A stretch of 64,000 nt of DNA from Phoronis australis. Taxonomy: Eukaryota > Phoronida > Phoronidae. A program made the translations under genes and the position numbers. Below, one piece after another: positions 1 through 13,400 of the stretch (the first letter of the stretch is position 1; the number at the start of each line of letters is the position of its first letter). The notes beneath the pieces were generated by a model, which was not told the origin of the DNA, searched no databases, and saw nothing but the letters and a program-made list of their open reading frames with translations. The stretch lies in NCBI GenBank assembly GCA_002633005.1, contig NMRA01000029.1:1593796-1657795 (forward strand), given 5' to 3'.

Positions 1-1256
1 TGAAGGTAAAAAGCCTACATCAGAGAAAAGGCATAGATGTCTGAAATACAATTATAGATAATAAAATTCGGGTTGTGGGTTCTAAACTTATCGCTAATCC
101 GTTTGTGTTATAATTTTGACATTTTTTGACCTGGTCGGCCATCTTGAACGACAACGGCATAGGTTACAAGTTTCAAAGTCATCCATTCAAGATAGTTTAC
201 ACAGCTATTCTAGCAGTAAACTTGAGTGACACATATCGTTTTTTACCATTCTGAACGTTACGGTAATTTTGAAACAGATCCTGATAAATAATAACAATGT
301 TTAACATTGTAATAACCGAGGAATTGGCGCCATAGTTTCAGACTATATACTATTTATTAAATCAAACTGAGACAGAAGTCTCATATAATTATTAGTTTTG
401 TATCAAATGTTATGTTTGGGACTTGATTGCATGTTGAGTGTTATTTACACTGGTGCAATTTTATTAGATAATCATTTTGGGAAAGTTTGATGATCGCACC
501 GGCAACCAACGTGGAGTCAAACTTCCGAGGTCAAATGACACTGTTAAAATAGTCCCAGGTGTGCAATGTGGAAAACAATATCGTATTTAATCAACTTATT
601 CAACGCGTAGGTGGTGAAATTGTTGACACACTTCTGCAACAAAGCAGTTGTGTACAATTTTGCCGATGTTTGTGCCATAACTATACGGAATACTCCGCAT
701 GTATTTATTTCAATATGAAGTGGCCCTTCAATTGACTAGTCTGAAGCACATTCTAATTAAGTTACTTACTGTTTGGGTCAAATTAGCATACACTTTAATT
801 TGTAATGCGATCACTTCAGATAGTTAGCTACATTTATCCCTGAATTAGCCTGAAACTTTGAACCCGTGAGTCCAATATTTTAAAACATGGCATTTTTTAT
901 CTCTTATGAGAGTGTGAAAAGTGGCAAAATCACTTTTGGGTGGAATCAGTTAAACGATTAGCATATCCAGTGTATCCATATATGTTTTATGTAATGTTTA
1001 TCAGGTGATAAGGTGGACGCTGCTAGGACACAGAAAAGACAGAATCACTTAGCAGCTGCCTTCGTTGCTTTTATCAACTAGTTTCAATAATTGCGTCTCA
1101 AAACGTTGGTTCGATATGCAACTGTTTCCAAAATATTAATAAACGTGCTATGGAAAAACTGTGCAAATTAAAAGTTTCAGTAAATACAAGCGAGATGTGT
1201 ATGTCCCTTGAGTGTAAGAAACTCCATATGTGAGTCCTTTCATTAACACAACGTAC
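1..1256. other. Intron sequence downstream of plexin 1 exon 6
   Basis: I looked for the minus-strand exon that should follow in phase 1 (a counterpart of 57181-57277 in plexin 2) and did not find one. No repeat or RNA gene is recognised here. Confidence 0.5.
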
Positions 1257-1401
1257 CGCCGTCATCTGGACGGAAGTTCGAAGGTTCTGGTGTTTCACAG
1301 CGAACACCGTATGACGTCTTGGTCGCTGGCGTGGAGATTTCTTTGCCAAAAACGCACGTGTACGTATTGTCTTCTGGTAAGTGAGAGATAGTCAAATTGA
1401 G
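1257..1401 (-). CDS. Plexin 1 exon 6: first IPT-like domain
   Basis: 145 nt, 48 codons plus one base; acceptor tttttcag, donor gtacgt. It reads LNLTISHLPEDNTYTCVFG, then PATKTSYGVRCETPEP. The matching exon of plexin 2 is 139 nt, two codons shorter near its 3' end. The next exon was not found between here and the window edge. Confidence 0.92.
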
Positions 1402-4400
1402 CTGAAAAACGAAACAGAGCTCACAGATCTTATAATGAACTATTACTAGGAACTGTCATATGTTCAGTTTGGAATGCTGTTACGGCGATATAAATTGTTT
1501 GACATTACAAGTTGACAATATCATTGATTCAACCTCGTGTATACAAACACACGTCAATCAAACATCACAGGGGTCCTGAGGCTTAAAGAATTATTTACGG
1601 ACGAAAATGCATCTTGAGAATATTACTCTAAGGAATAGACTTTTTGAAGTCATAAGCATTGACCAAAATTGTAAAACATCAAATGCTGTTGTGTTTTTGA
1701 GATTTTATTGCAATTAGAATAAAATGGAAGTCATTCACATCGAATTGAATGCACTCAAATACACAAAAATGTGTGTTTTAGTATCACAAAAATTAAAAAG
1801 GCAATTTTCCAACGTCTATTCCTCTCACAGACAAAAGGAGGCTGCTTAGGCCAAGTAACCTAACGGTGAGATTTGTCTATTGCATTTGTCAATAATTACA
1901 CTTTCATAAAAATTAGCAATTGTTTTCATGTTTGGGCACTGAGGTGAAACCCAAAAATATTGGTAAATGAAAATCTTATGATATTTCCAAATCTTCAAAA
2001 TCGAATTTAAAAGCTGATAACCTATTAAATACGTATACCTTTACAAAAAGTACCTCGTTTTATAGCAATGTGGAAACTCAAATATCTCCACTGGTTAGAA
2101 TCTCTTCTTTTCCAGCCAGACTTTTTATTTTTTCACGGTCGTAATTAATTTTTCAAACTATAAGATTCAAGTTTGCAAACAATACAAGTCAATTATCAGA
2201 ATTTTATACATAAGGATTCTACCGGATTTCTATAAAAAAAATTTCACTTCAAACCTTTGAACGAGCTAGGCAGCTAGTGTATACGAAGCTCTCAAGGAAA
2301 AAATACTTCGTACAGTAGTGTACAGACTATTAAAGAAAACACCGTAACACTTAAAAGGTTACTTAAATATAGTATAACATACTTCCTATGTCGATTCATC
2401 AAGGGCTGAACTGTTGCTACCACTTGATGTTGATGTCTTTGTAATAAATCTAAACGTCAACCTCAGCAGTCATATTATCTAACTCAGCACATTTTACTTT
2501 ACAGATATATCACTCAGAGCAAGGATTTGATGGATTCGATAAAAAACATGGGCCCCATAATCTAGAAATGGACCACACTTAAACCTTTTTTAACATTTCA
2601 TATGAGCGAAGCCTTTTATGGGCATGAGGAATCAAATAAAACTTTTAAGTGTAAGACCAAATTTCGTACAATCGCAACGGAACTCAAACAACAAAGCATG
2701 CATACATAAAATTACAAAGGAAGTTGATCGTTGTGATCCATTGCTTTTTACAATTCCACATTGCACTCACTATTATTTTCCGATGGTGTGTAGAAAGCCG
2801 GTCTTTAGGTTCTATTTTTGAGAATACAATGCACTGTCCGGGGTCGTCATCATAACTGTACCATTTCTTGGAAACACCAGCGGCTTTACATTCAGACTCG
2901 AGCGAACATCTGGAAACAAAAACAATATACATTAAATAAACAACTTTGCACCGATGGAGGTAAAAATGATGACACAATTTATATTATAAAAACCACAGTG
3001 ACTTTCCTTTCGGTAAACTAAATTAGTTAACATTGCTAAAGACATTGTCGCTCTACCGCTATTGTGTTGCTAAACATGTGGAGTGAAAGGCTTCCAGCGC
3101 CGTTAATTAGAGTGTCACCTATAGGTCGATTTATTTCTTTGTCTATTTTTCAATCAAAAGATGTCAAACCAAATTATCGGAATTGGTTTCACTTCTGTAT
3201 AAATAGACGTTGATTGAACTGTCTTTCAAATAAACGGCTGTAACAGCAACATGGGTGTCGGTTGACACTCAGATTTTGCATGTACCACCGCTGGTTGTCG
3301 ATGTAAGCTTCACCACAAGGTGACTGCCGTGTTAGGCGAACAGTCGCTTTTCTCGCAAGAAACTTGCTTTAGGGAACGCAAACCAGTTTTATAGTAAAAT
3401 CATTTTTATACCACAAGGTAATTATGTGGTGCCGTATTTGTTCCTTATCGTTGCTTAAAGCGGTTATAAACCAACCGTCGAAGACGTGAATTTTTCAGTT
3501 AGACTAATTACCACTTTAAAATTAGTTCGACTTGGGAAGGGATTTTTGAGTTTGCAAATAACTGACATATATCGTTATTGGTGAGAGCGTGGTACTGAGT
3601 AACACCAAAGCATCAATACTTTCCAAGCACAGGGGTGAGTACCGTGGACTGCAAGACATTAACGTATTCCATCTGCTTTCACTTGCGGTGAAAAATCACT
3701 AAGGTCAAAATAGAGAGTCTTTATGTAATTATGAGTACATCACTGCTTGAAAAAATCTGCACAACATTTCTCAGTCAGTAGCAGCTAGCGAATTCTTAGT
3801 TGACAAACTACGCTGGCGATAACACTGCATGTGTACATGCCAACGGCAACAAAAGGACACATGTCATTCGAAAAGTACCTTCAGATTAAGACTTTATACA
3901 TGTAGCTTGGCTCAGCGAAAAAGATGATGGAACCTGCCGTTGATAAGTTTCAAGCTCTAATACTTAACAATAAAGACCGCGTGCGCCTCAGCAGAGGAGG
4001 AGAGTGTGTTGTGTGTGAAAATCGTGTCATTTTACTTTTAGTGACATTGGACTTCACAGAACAAACAATGATTCTCTGTCGCAAGGCTGCGATTAAGATA
4101 AGGGTACTCCAGCTACCTTGACCATGAATCACGTATGATATTTTTATCGTGTCACGTTTCATCTATTGCAATCTTCTTAGGCATCTTTTTAGCTCAACCA
4201 ATACTTTGAAATTTGAGAGACTACTATATTGCATACTCACTTCTATGTTTCAAGAGAGGAATGCTATACAGTATTTGGAGAGTGTGGAAATTCCAACTCT
4301 CGAACTCACGAGAAAACGTGATATTCTTCAGAAGTCAAATACATTTGTACATCATTTGTGGGACTTAATTATCTCACAATGTTCAGAACAGAAATCAGCA

Positions 4401-7400
4401 ATGCATAAGACAATGTGACACTGTTCAACATGGCCTCCAATCATTCTCAGAACGCGGAGTCAAACGTTGAATCAATTATCCAATACTGCACAGTTTAAGG
4501 AAATCTCAAACCTTATTGAAAAATATTGTCCATTTTACAACATTTTACACATGTCTATCAAAATAACGTATCTTCATTCTCGGGGAACTTCAAATGCGAA
4601 ATATAAACCGCGTAGCGCACAACTGCGTGGAAATTTCTTTATTATTTATCCGAAATCAAAGGTTACAGGGCTTTCATTCACATCTAATCTCCCGCCACTC
4701 TAAGCACAGAGCAGCCTTCAGGGCCGTTGAGAGCCAATGCTTCGAGTCGCCACACGCATCTGTGAATCTGCGGTCACGAACACAGCAACTTGTGAAAAGA
4801 GATAAATCCTCACCCAAATTCATAAATTCCCTAAGTAAGTTGACATTTTGATGTTTCGATCTCATATTAACGATGTGCTGATATCAACGACTAGAATTCT
4901 GTTATCCATTTTTTACTTGGTTTCGTATCAGTATCCCAGGGCATAGCATGTTTAACAATGAAGTGTTGACCTACTTTGAAGAAAGTTTGAGATAATCTGA
5001 AACATTTTATGTCGACGTCGAACGAGCCTCCTTGAAAATGCTATGCGTGCAAGTTTTACAGGCTGTGATTTCTTCATTTTAGTAATTATTTTTGTAAGTT
5101 ATTAATTTGATTACACATTACCTTATTAGACTGCATAGTGTTGTAGTTACTGTATGTGTTTGTATTTCCTTGTATTTCTTGTATTCATTGTCAATTACAT
5201 TAGCCTTGCTGCTAAATGTTAACCGTTGTTCTGCTGTTGAATAAACTGACTGATTGATTGCACAATCCAACGCAGCAACCATGCTGATACACTCTTTCCC
5301 AGCACTACGCTGAAGTACATGTTGCATTGTGGTTTGATTGTGTAACATGACTCCTCATTGGTTATCAGATAGAACTATTATTGAGAAATAACATTCAAAC
5401 ATTCCGATTGGTTGCAACGTCTATTGAGGAATACATTTGTGACTTGCGATTGCTGCAACAGCAAGAGCAGTAATGCAACGCATTACTCACAAGATCGTGT
5501 TTTGTGCACAAGCCTCGAAGATTACAAGAACAGAACGATCCACTATAGCCTACTTTTCGGCTCCATGTCGTACAATGCGCATACCAAACTACGTCCAAAA
5601 CAAGTAATATGCAATCGTGCCCACACACGGATTTTTGCGTATTGTTGAACATCATTCAAAAGGATACAATATCATATAAGCTTCGTTGTGACAATGAGGG
5701 TGCCTCACCTAATCCATTAACTTCGTCACCTAACGCAAATGGCTTATCTTAAACTTACATGTAGATCTAGTTAGATTATGTTCACATTATAACCAACTGC
5801 GGCATTTTCACACAGAAAACATTAATTAAATCGTGCATTGCAAGAAATTCCAACCAACCAATTCTACCTTTGATAACCTTTTCTGCTTTCCTTTCTTGTT
5901 AACTGTTCCTTTGCCGAACTACTTTGAGCAAACTCACAAAATGTCGTAGACTTCTGCCACTTGTTGGTAGCTTAGCACGATTTGCGGATGACTACGATTA
6001 ATAATTTTCCTAGGATAGGCTAGAAAGCTCTCGAGCATATTCGTGAAACACTTGCCTTCACTGTTCTGGCGTGATTTTGTGGGGTCTTTCGTAATCTTAC
6101 TTTTCACGCCCCTGTACGTAAACGTATTTTTCATTAATCATTGGATTCCGCCACTTTGCCAGAAGATTGTAACATTTATTTTCAAGAAGATGAGACAAAC
6201 TACAGACAAGTATCACTCTGATCATCTCAATTTGCTAGACTACATGGTTCTCCAACGCTATGACGCATTTTGATAATTAACATATTCTGGAGGACGGACA
6301 GCAAACTTTCCGTAGAAACCACTCATGGGAACTCCAACAGATCTTCACCTTAGATAATTTAGCTAAAGGCATGGACACAGGTGGTCAATTGGATGTCCTC
6401 ATTCTCGACTTCAGCAAACCGTTCGACGTTGTCCCTCACCAACGACTTATAACCAAGCCCCGTAACCGATGATGGAATCACCCTTCCTGGATCTCAATAT
6501 TTTAACGAAACGGAATGGTGGATGGAAAACTTTCAGGGTTCATTTTAGTTTTATCCATCATTCTATAACCTCTCATATTTTTACCATTTACCAATGATAT
6601 TGGCAAGGACATTTCCCGTGATACTGAACTCCGCCTATTTGCAGACGAATGCCTCATCTATTGCAAAATCAAAACCAACAACGACAGCAATATACTTAAA
6701 CAAGATTTAGACGCGCTCATCAACTGGACCAATAAAGGGCAAATGCTTTTCAACGTATCTAATTGTTATGTTCTACATACAACTATAAAACGCAAGTATC
6801 GCAAATATAATATTCAAGGAACTCCACTGGAACCTGTCTCACAACAATATCTTTGTGTTAACCTATCAAATGAACTCAAATGCAAATATTATATTCGTGA
6901 TGTAACATCCAAAGCAAATAGGAATCTTGGCTGCTTACGCAGAAACTTGAAACTCGCACAGAAACCAGTCAAAGAAACAGCATAGGAAACAATAGTTAGA
7001 CCTTGTTTCGGGTATGCTTCTGTATCTTGGGACCCTCACACTCAACACATGTCGATAGTCTTGAAAACATCTATCGACGAGCGTGTGCCAAGAGTTTTCA
7101 ACTACGAGCAGTGTCACCCATTATGCTTCATTCCCTAGGCTTTGAACCCTTGGCCAGACGCAGATTGTAGTCTCACTAGCTTCCATACAATTCAGCAAGC
7201 TACATGTAGTCTTGCATGGATTTCATCATCAGACATTAAGAGTACCAGTAGGACAACCATAATTCCCTTCATCTCATCCATGGCATAACAGAGGTCTACA
7301 AATGTTCCTTATTTCTTCTGACAATAAGAGACTGGTCATTGTCTATAACCAACGCGCTGCAAGCTGCAACCTTCATGTGTGCTGGAAACACATTCTGATG

Positions 7401-10400
7401 TTATCAATCCTTGCCGATTAGGCAAGCAAGACTAGACAAGGCAAGGCGAGACACTAGGCCAGTCTAGCCCCCAAGCCTCAAGATAACTTTGTTCGGTTTA
7501 GATTACCACCATCCTTAGACTTGGGGACTACGCTGATTACCATTGCCTCTGACACAAAACGCTGTCCTCATTAGGGACTTTTTATATCGGCGCTCTTCAG
7601 AGTAATGAGAGCACGAAAGTAATTTCCGATTGATCCCGACTCAGATTTGGTGGACAGAACTTCAAAGACTCCACAGATGTGATTCATAAAGATTAAAGCA
7701 AAGAAATAAAATCTACAGCCAGTCCCTCACATTTCTTAATTAGTTAAAATTGAATAATTTAATTCAGGTACTTGACACCGGCTGGGATCGAAAGTATCTC
7801 GCTTTATTATCGGCAGCCACTGGCTTTGTCGTGGATACATCTTCGCAATGGGAAATGCATGCAGCAAGGTGTCTTTGCTCATCAATTTCAAAAGATTTGC
7901 CTTTTTCTGGAGGCAGAAGTACCTCCCACCCCATAGCGCATTAGTGTGAATGAATTTGCCGGCATTATAGAAACAAGAAGGGAGTTTAAAAGCTGTTTAA
8001 ACCAGTACGTTTAGACCTCCCGTCCCCATAACCTGGGAACTGAAAACCTGTCTGCCAAACACCTGACGTGAGTCCAGTTACGATAGGACCTACAATAGGA
8101 CGTAGCTTAAGTTTATCCAAAGTCACGTGTTCTAATTTAACCTAAGAGGCAATGTCTCAAGTAATCTCGTAAAGTATTGCTTTTCAGCGAGGTCCTATCG
8201 TTACTGAATGCACGCCAGATCGCCATCTGGCGGGTTAGTGACTTTCAATATGGCACGGCTATTTAGAAAGTGAGCTATTTAACTGGTGAATTTTTTTAAT
8301 AAGTTTTGTTACGGTAAGTGGGCGATATCAAATGTATTTGGATTGGAAGACTGGTTAATAGTAGACTAAGCATAAAGATGTGAACTAATTCTTTGACGAT
8401 TGTCTTCATACAGCTAACTCGCTGCCTAGGTTTATAGCTGATAAATTCATTTTAACTGGGATCTGTTTCATGAAAAGTGACTGATGACCGAAATTTTGTC
8501 TTGCTATTTCAAAAAAATGATCCAATCTCACTCCCGTAAAGGTGCAGTCGCCAAGAATGTACGTGCTTAAATAATGTCTATAAATTCTTTCTAGACTGTG
8601 GTGTGCTCGTCATCATTTGGATAAACCAGTCATTTCAACAATTTTTAAGTGGGAGCGAAGACCAAATTTCTGTCTTAAGTCTTTTAAAAGTAACTTTCAT
8701 GAAATGAAACCCTGATGGTCATTAAAATTGGTATCATATACACCGTGTAACTTCAGTCTTGAATTTGCACTAGAGAAAAAAGCCCTTACTTATTCTCCAG
8801 CGTACACCACCCGCAGTGAGGATCACGTGCCGATATGCACTCGTGACAGGAAGTGAACTTGTTGCATTCGTACGTTTGCAGCTTGTGAAGCTGAAATGAA
8901 TTGCACAAAAAGTACAAACAAGCTTTGTTAGTGTTAGGTAAAATAAAATTTTAAAGCAGTTCTCAAATTTTCGTAAATCAAAAGCAAACTATTCTTCACA
9001 TCTGATCTGGGTGATTTTGTAAGAGCAGTCACAGTTCCATTAACTTAAATATGAATATTCAAAGAAACAAAGCATAATAAATGAGGCATTAAGTATTTCA
9101 GTTAGTAAAACAATACTTAAAGGAGCATGCCACCCAAAAAACTAATTTGTATCAATTTAGATAGAGAAGTTCTACTCCATAACGACACGTACGGTTGCGT
9201 TACCTGACACTTGACGGCAGACGGAGGTGCTGAAATAATCCAATGACGTCATCGGTTTCACATGCAGTCTGTTCAGCAGTTCACAACACGGGTTACTGGT
9301 CCCAGCTTATCGCTTGAAGTCATCGTTTAACACCAATAAATCATCAAACTTCGATGTAAAACCCTTAAAAATACACCGAGTTTTTATAAAAACGTGTTGT
9401 TTTATTTCGCTCTTTTGTTTGGAGATAATTTCGAAGTATTTTACCGTGAGATACAGACAGGAGAACCTAGATCTGTGTTGTTTAGACTTGTGATTTTTTT
9501 AGTTCTAAACACAAAACGCTTGTTAGCCTGGCCGGTGGCCGCTCGGAGCTCGATCAGGCCCGTCGCGGCCAGCCGGATCGACTGATCGTTAACCCGGCCC
9601 GCCAGTGGCTAGGAAACTCATCAGACATCGCGAAATAAACCAGCCAAAGTTCCATGGAAACTAAACTTCCAATGAAGAAAACACTATACTAGTGAGCCAA
9701 AGTAATGTGCACCTGATTATGTTGGTGAATTAGCCACGAAACTGCAAATCTACTTACTCGTCGGGGGCCGCGAATTCAGCCGGTTCCGCTTTGGCCACAG
9801 CACCGTCAGGGCAAAAGTTATATTTTGACAATCATTGTTTGAGTAATATAAATGTAAATAAAGATTCCCCTAACACCTGGCCGTGGGATGGAAATGGAGT
9901 TGTTTCACAACAGTTTCTGCCAGCAAACACTAAATTTGCATGAGCTCACACGGCCTAGGTCATCCCGTCACTGAATTACTGGTTTTATCGCACTCGGCTA
10001 AAGCCGATAACGCAATGATTTATTCATTGCTGGCTTCTCACGAACACTCCAAAGGTATATTACAAATTGCATCTTATGAGACAGACTTTGTTTCTGTTTT
10101 ATATAAGTATTGGCTAGGGTGAGAATAATTCATTTTGAAACAGAACGCTCAATAAATAAACGTCAACATGGCAACTCGGCCCGACTTAGGACGAGCTAGA
10201 GCTCATCAGTCCCGACTTCGCAGGTGGATCGTTAAGTTTTAAAGGCTATCAATTCGAACAGGAATACAGTGATGAAGAAATAAAAGAGAGGCGCCGTGAA
10301 CAAGCTCAGACAACGGAACGTATGGAGTTATTTGGTAAGCCGGCATTCGTCAGGCACTCTCGACGTCTGCAGGCCACAGACACGGAGACATTTCACGGCC

Positions 10401-13400
10401 TCATACTTGCTATTTACAGCGTACATTTCATTCTTCACTACCATGAGCCACTTCCTAAGCAATTCGGACTGTCGAGGAAGTAAAAAAAACGAAATACTCG
10501 CTTTCCTCGCAGCTGCTTAGTTCGGACAAGCGGGAACGATGCACTGCAACATAGCGGCATTCACTCTGCATATGAACCCCTGACGTCGCTAGCGTCGTTT
10601 CTCACCTTCCTCACAGGTTAACGCGACACCTCTTGGCAAGGTAAGGTCGACCGTATGCGAGGCGATGTGGATATAGACCGATTGAGACTGCAAAAAAGTC
10701 TAATTAAATTGGGTGGCATTCTCCTTTAAATACTATTGGAAATCCGACCAGTAAAAATGTGGAATTAATTGTCGTCCATATCGAGGAAAGTTACATAACA
10801 AATGTCCTCAAAAACGGTTTCAAGGTGTTTACTGCTTTTGTTTGTGATCAGATATACGTAAATTAGTGTTATGATATAGCTTGCATACTCAAGGAAATCT
10901 AGTGGTGGTGTAGTTGTTTCAAAGTTTACGTAATAGTATTCTTGTCTCACGTATGCAAAATTGAAACATAATTAGCTAGCTTAAGTTGTTTTTTTTAGTT
11001 TTATAAGGCTTCGAACTGGTACAAGGGCACTCAACGGGTAACCACGTAAGCCTTAAAATTTTGTTTATTTTAGTTGAAACTCTGGCTATTATTGAAAACA
11101 AATCTAGTCAAACTTTGTTCTCAATTCCTTTTTTCAGCATAACAGCATTTTCAATAGAAGCAATCTGATTTTTAAATTTCTGGTAAAGTTAAAAGAAAAT
11201 GCCACCCGATTTAATTAGTCTTTTTACCGTCTTAATCGGTCTTTATCCACATCGCCTCTTATACGGTCGATCTCACCTTGCCGAGAGGTGTCGTGGAAAC
11301 CTGTGAGGAAGGAGAGAAACAACACAGCGACGTCAGTGGTTCGTCTGCAGAGTGAATGCCGCTACATTGCGGTGCATCGTTCCCGCTTGTCCGCACTATG
11401 AAGCTGCGAAGAAAGCGGGTATCTCGTTTTTTCGACTTCCTCCAGAGCCTGAAATGCTTAGGAAGTGGCTCGCGGTAGTGAAGAATGAAAGGTATGCTGT
11501 TAATAGCAAGTATGAGGCCGTGAAACATCTCCGTGTCTGTGGCCGGCATTTCGTCGACAGTGATTTCTCTGACGAATTCCGGCTTACCAAAGAACTATCC
11601 ATACACCTAACTGACGTGGCGGACATTAAAATCCAAAGCGAGGCTCACTGCGATAAACAAAGCTGAAGTTGACATTGCGTGAGTAAAATGGCCGGTCTTT
11701 CGAGTCCAACCTGGATGTTAAATCTTAAAAATGTGTCGATAATTAATCTCAGAGACGTATAAAAATACATTAGAGAACAAGTCAATGCATCAAAAAGTTG
11801 TCTGACGAAAAGGTATGAGTTTTTTCGGAAAACTAGGCTCGAAACATGAAAAGTATATACGACCAAACTACGGCGGTCGTAGTGTTACTGGTTAGGTATC
11901 ATGCTGAATGCAGGGTTACGTTTCTTCTTGTGAATTTTTGATAAAAAAGTTTTCTAAAAATCATCTGCTTGTACTGTTGACGAGTTGAAGATATATTCGA
12001 CAGTGGTGGCTTATAGCATTTTGCTGTCATGTGCAATTAGTCACATCTGGTTTAATTTGTTGATCAAGAAAATTAACATCAAGCATAGCCTAGGTCCTGT
12101 GAGGTAGAGACTATCGGGACTAACAGTTGATTTGTCATTCATCGGATAGAATAACTGATGTTCTTAAATATATTTTATTAAAATAAAAAACCAGGCTCGT
12201 AAATAAAATTTATTTGACCATTTTTTTAAAAGTAAAAACGAGCACAGCCCGAGCAATCGCTATCGCATTATATGCAGGTTCTCATTCACTCGCTTGCACA
12301 CATTTACAAGTAATTATTTGACCATCAATTCTGCTATACTGGTTTTAATAAATCTGACGTCTATTTCATATGTTAGGTTTCAACTATCAATCTGGACCAG
12401 TGAATTTTATAATTAAAACACCTAATTTGTTCGTCCAAAGCATAACCTCGTTTAAGAGCTCAATTTCCGGTAACTGGACAGAGTAAGAAACGTTATCATG
12501 TTTCTTCAGGGGCCTCGTTCATCCGAGGGGAAAGGTGACTGTGCCTTCTGAGAGGGGATTTCTTTCGCCGAGTGCGGCCGGGGCAAAATCTACCTCCTGA
12601 TCAGCATCCCCGTCCTGTTGCAAGCTCTCACAGGCTTTGTCTCAAGTAACATTTTGTGATCTTTCAAATTGTCACCTGTGTGGTTAGAGGTAATTTGAGC
12701 TTCGAAGAGAAGTTTTCAATCACTAGGGGAGTTTTTAAACCTCGTGGAGGGAATTTCGTGGGATTTTTCAGTACTTTTGAGAGGGGAATAGGGTCAATAT
12801 CAGGTCTCAAAATCGAGGAATTGAGGGCCATGTCCTTTTTGGGAAGAGAAACGCATCATGTTTCAACCCGTAGTTATGAACACAGCATGGCTGGCCGAAG
12901 ATTTTCCGGTCGTTGCTATGATGCTCAGCAGCCGAGATGCGACAAAATATGATCTAACTTTTCGAAAACATTTATAAATTTTACACGGCCATATTTTACT
13001 TCGTCGCGTTGTATGGCAAGGACCCAACGTACGCTTCCGAATCTCAACGTCCTTAGGGATTGTAAAACAGACAGTTGAGTGTCCGTATTTTTTTTGGTCG
13101 CTTCGAGCAACGCGGAATACAACCACTACGCCGATAAGCCAACGGTGCTATAGTAGCGAGCCTCGTTTTGGAACGCGCCTCCTGTCGGCGTGAATTAGGT
13201 ATATACGTTCTGTTGCCTGTGCATGTTCACGGCGCCTCTCTAGTATTTCTTGACCAGTGTATTCCGGTTCGAACTGATAGCCTGTGAAACTTAACGATCC
13301 GACCCGTGAAGTCTTCGTCGGATGAGCTCTTGACTAAGTCGTGATTGGCGCCGGGCGAGTTGCCATGTAGACGTTTATTATTCTGCGTTCTAAAATGATC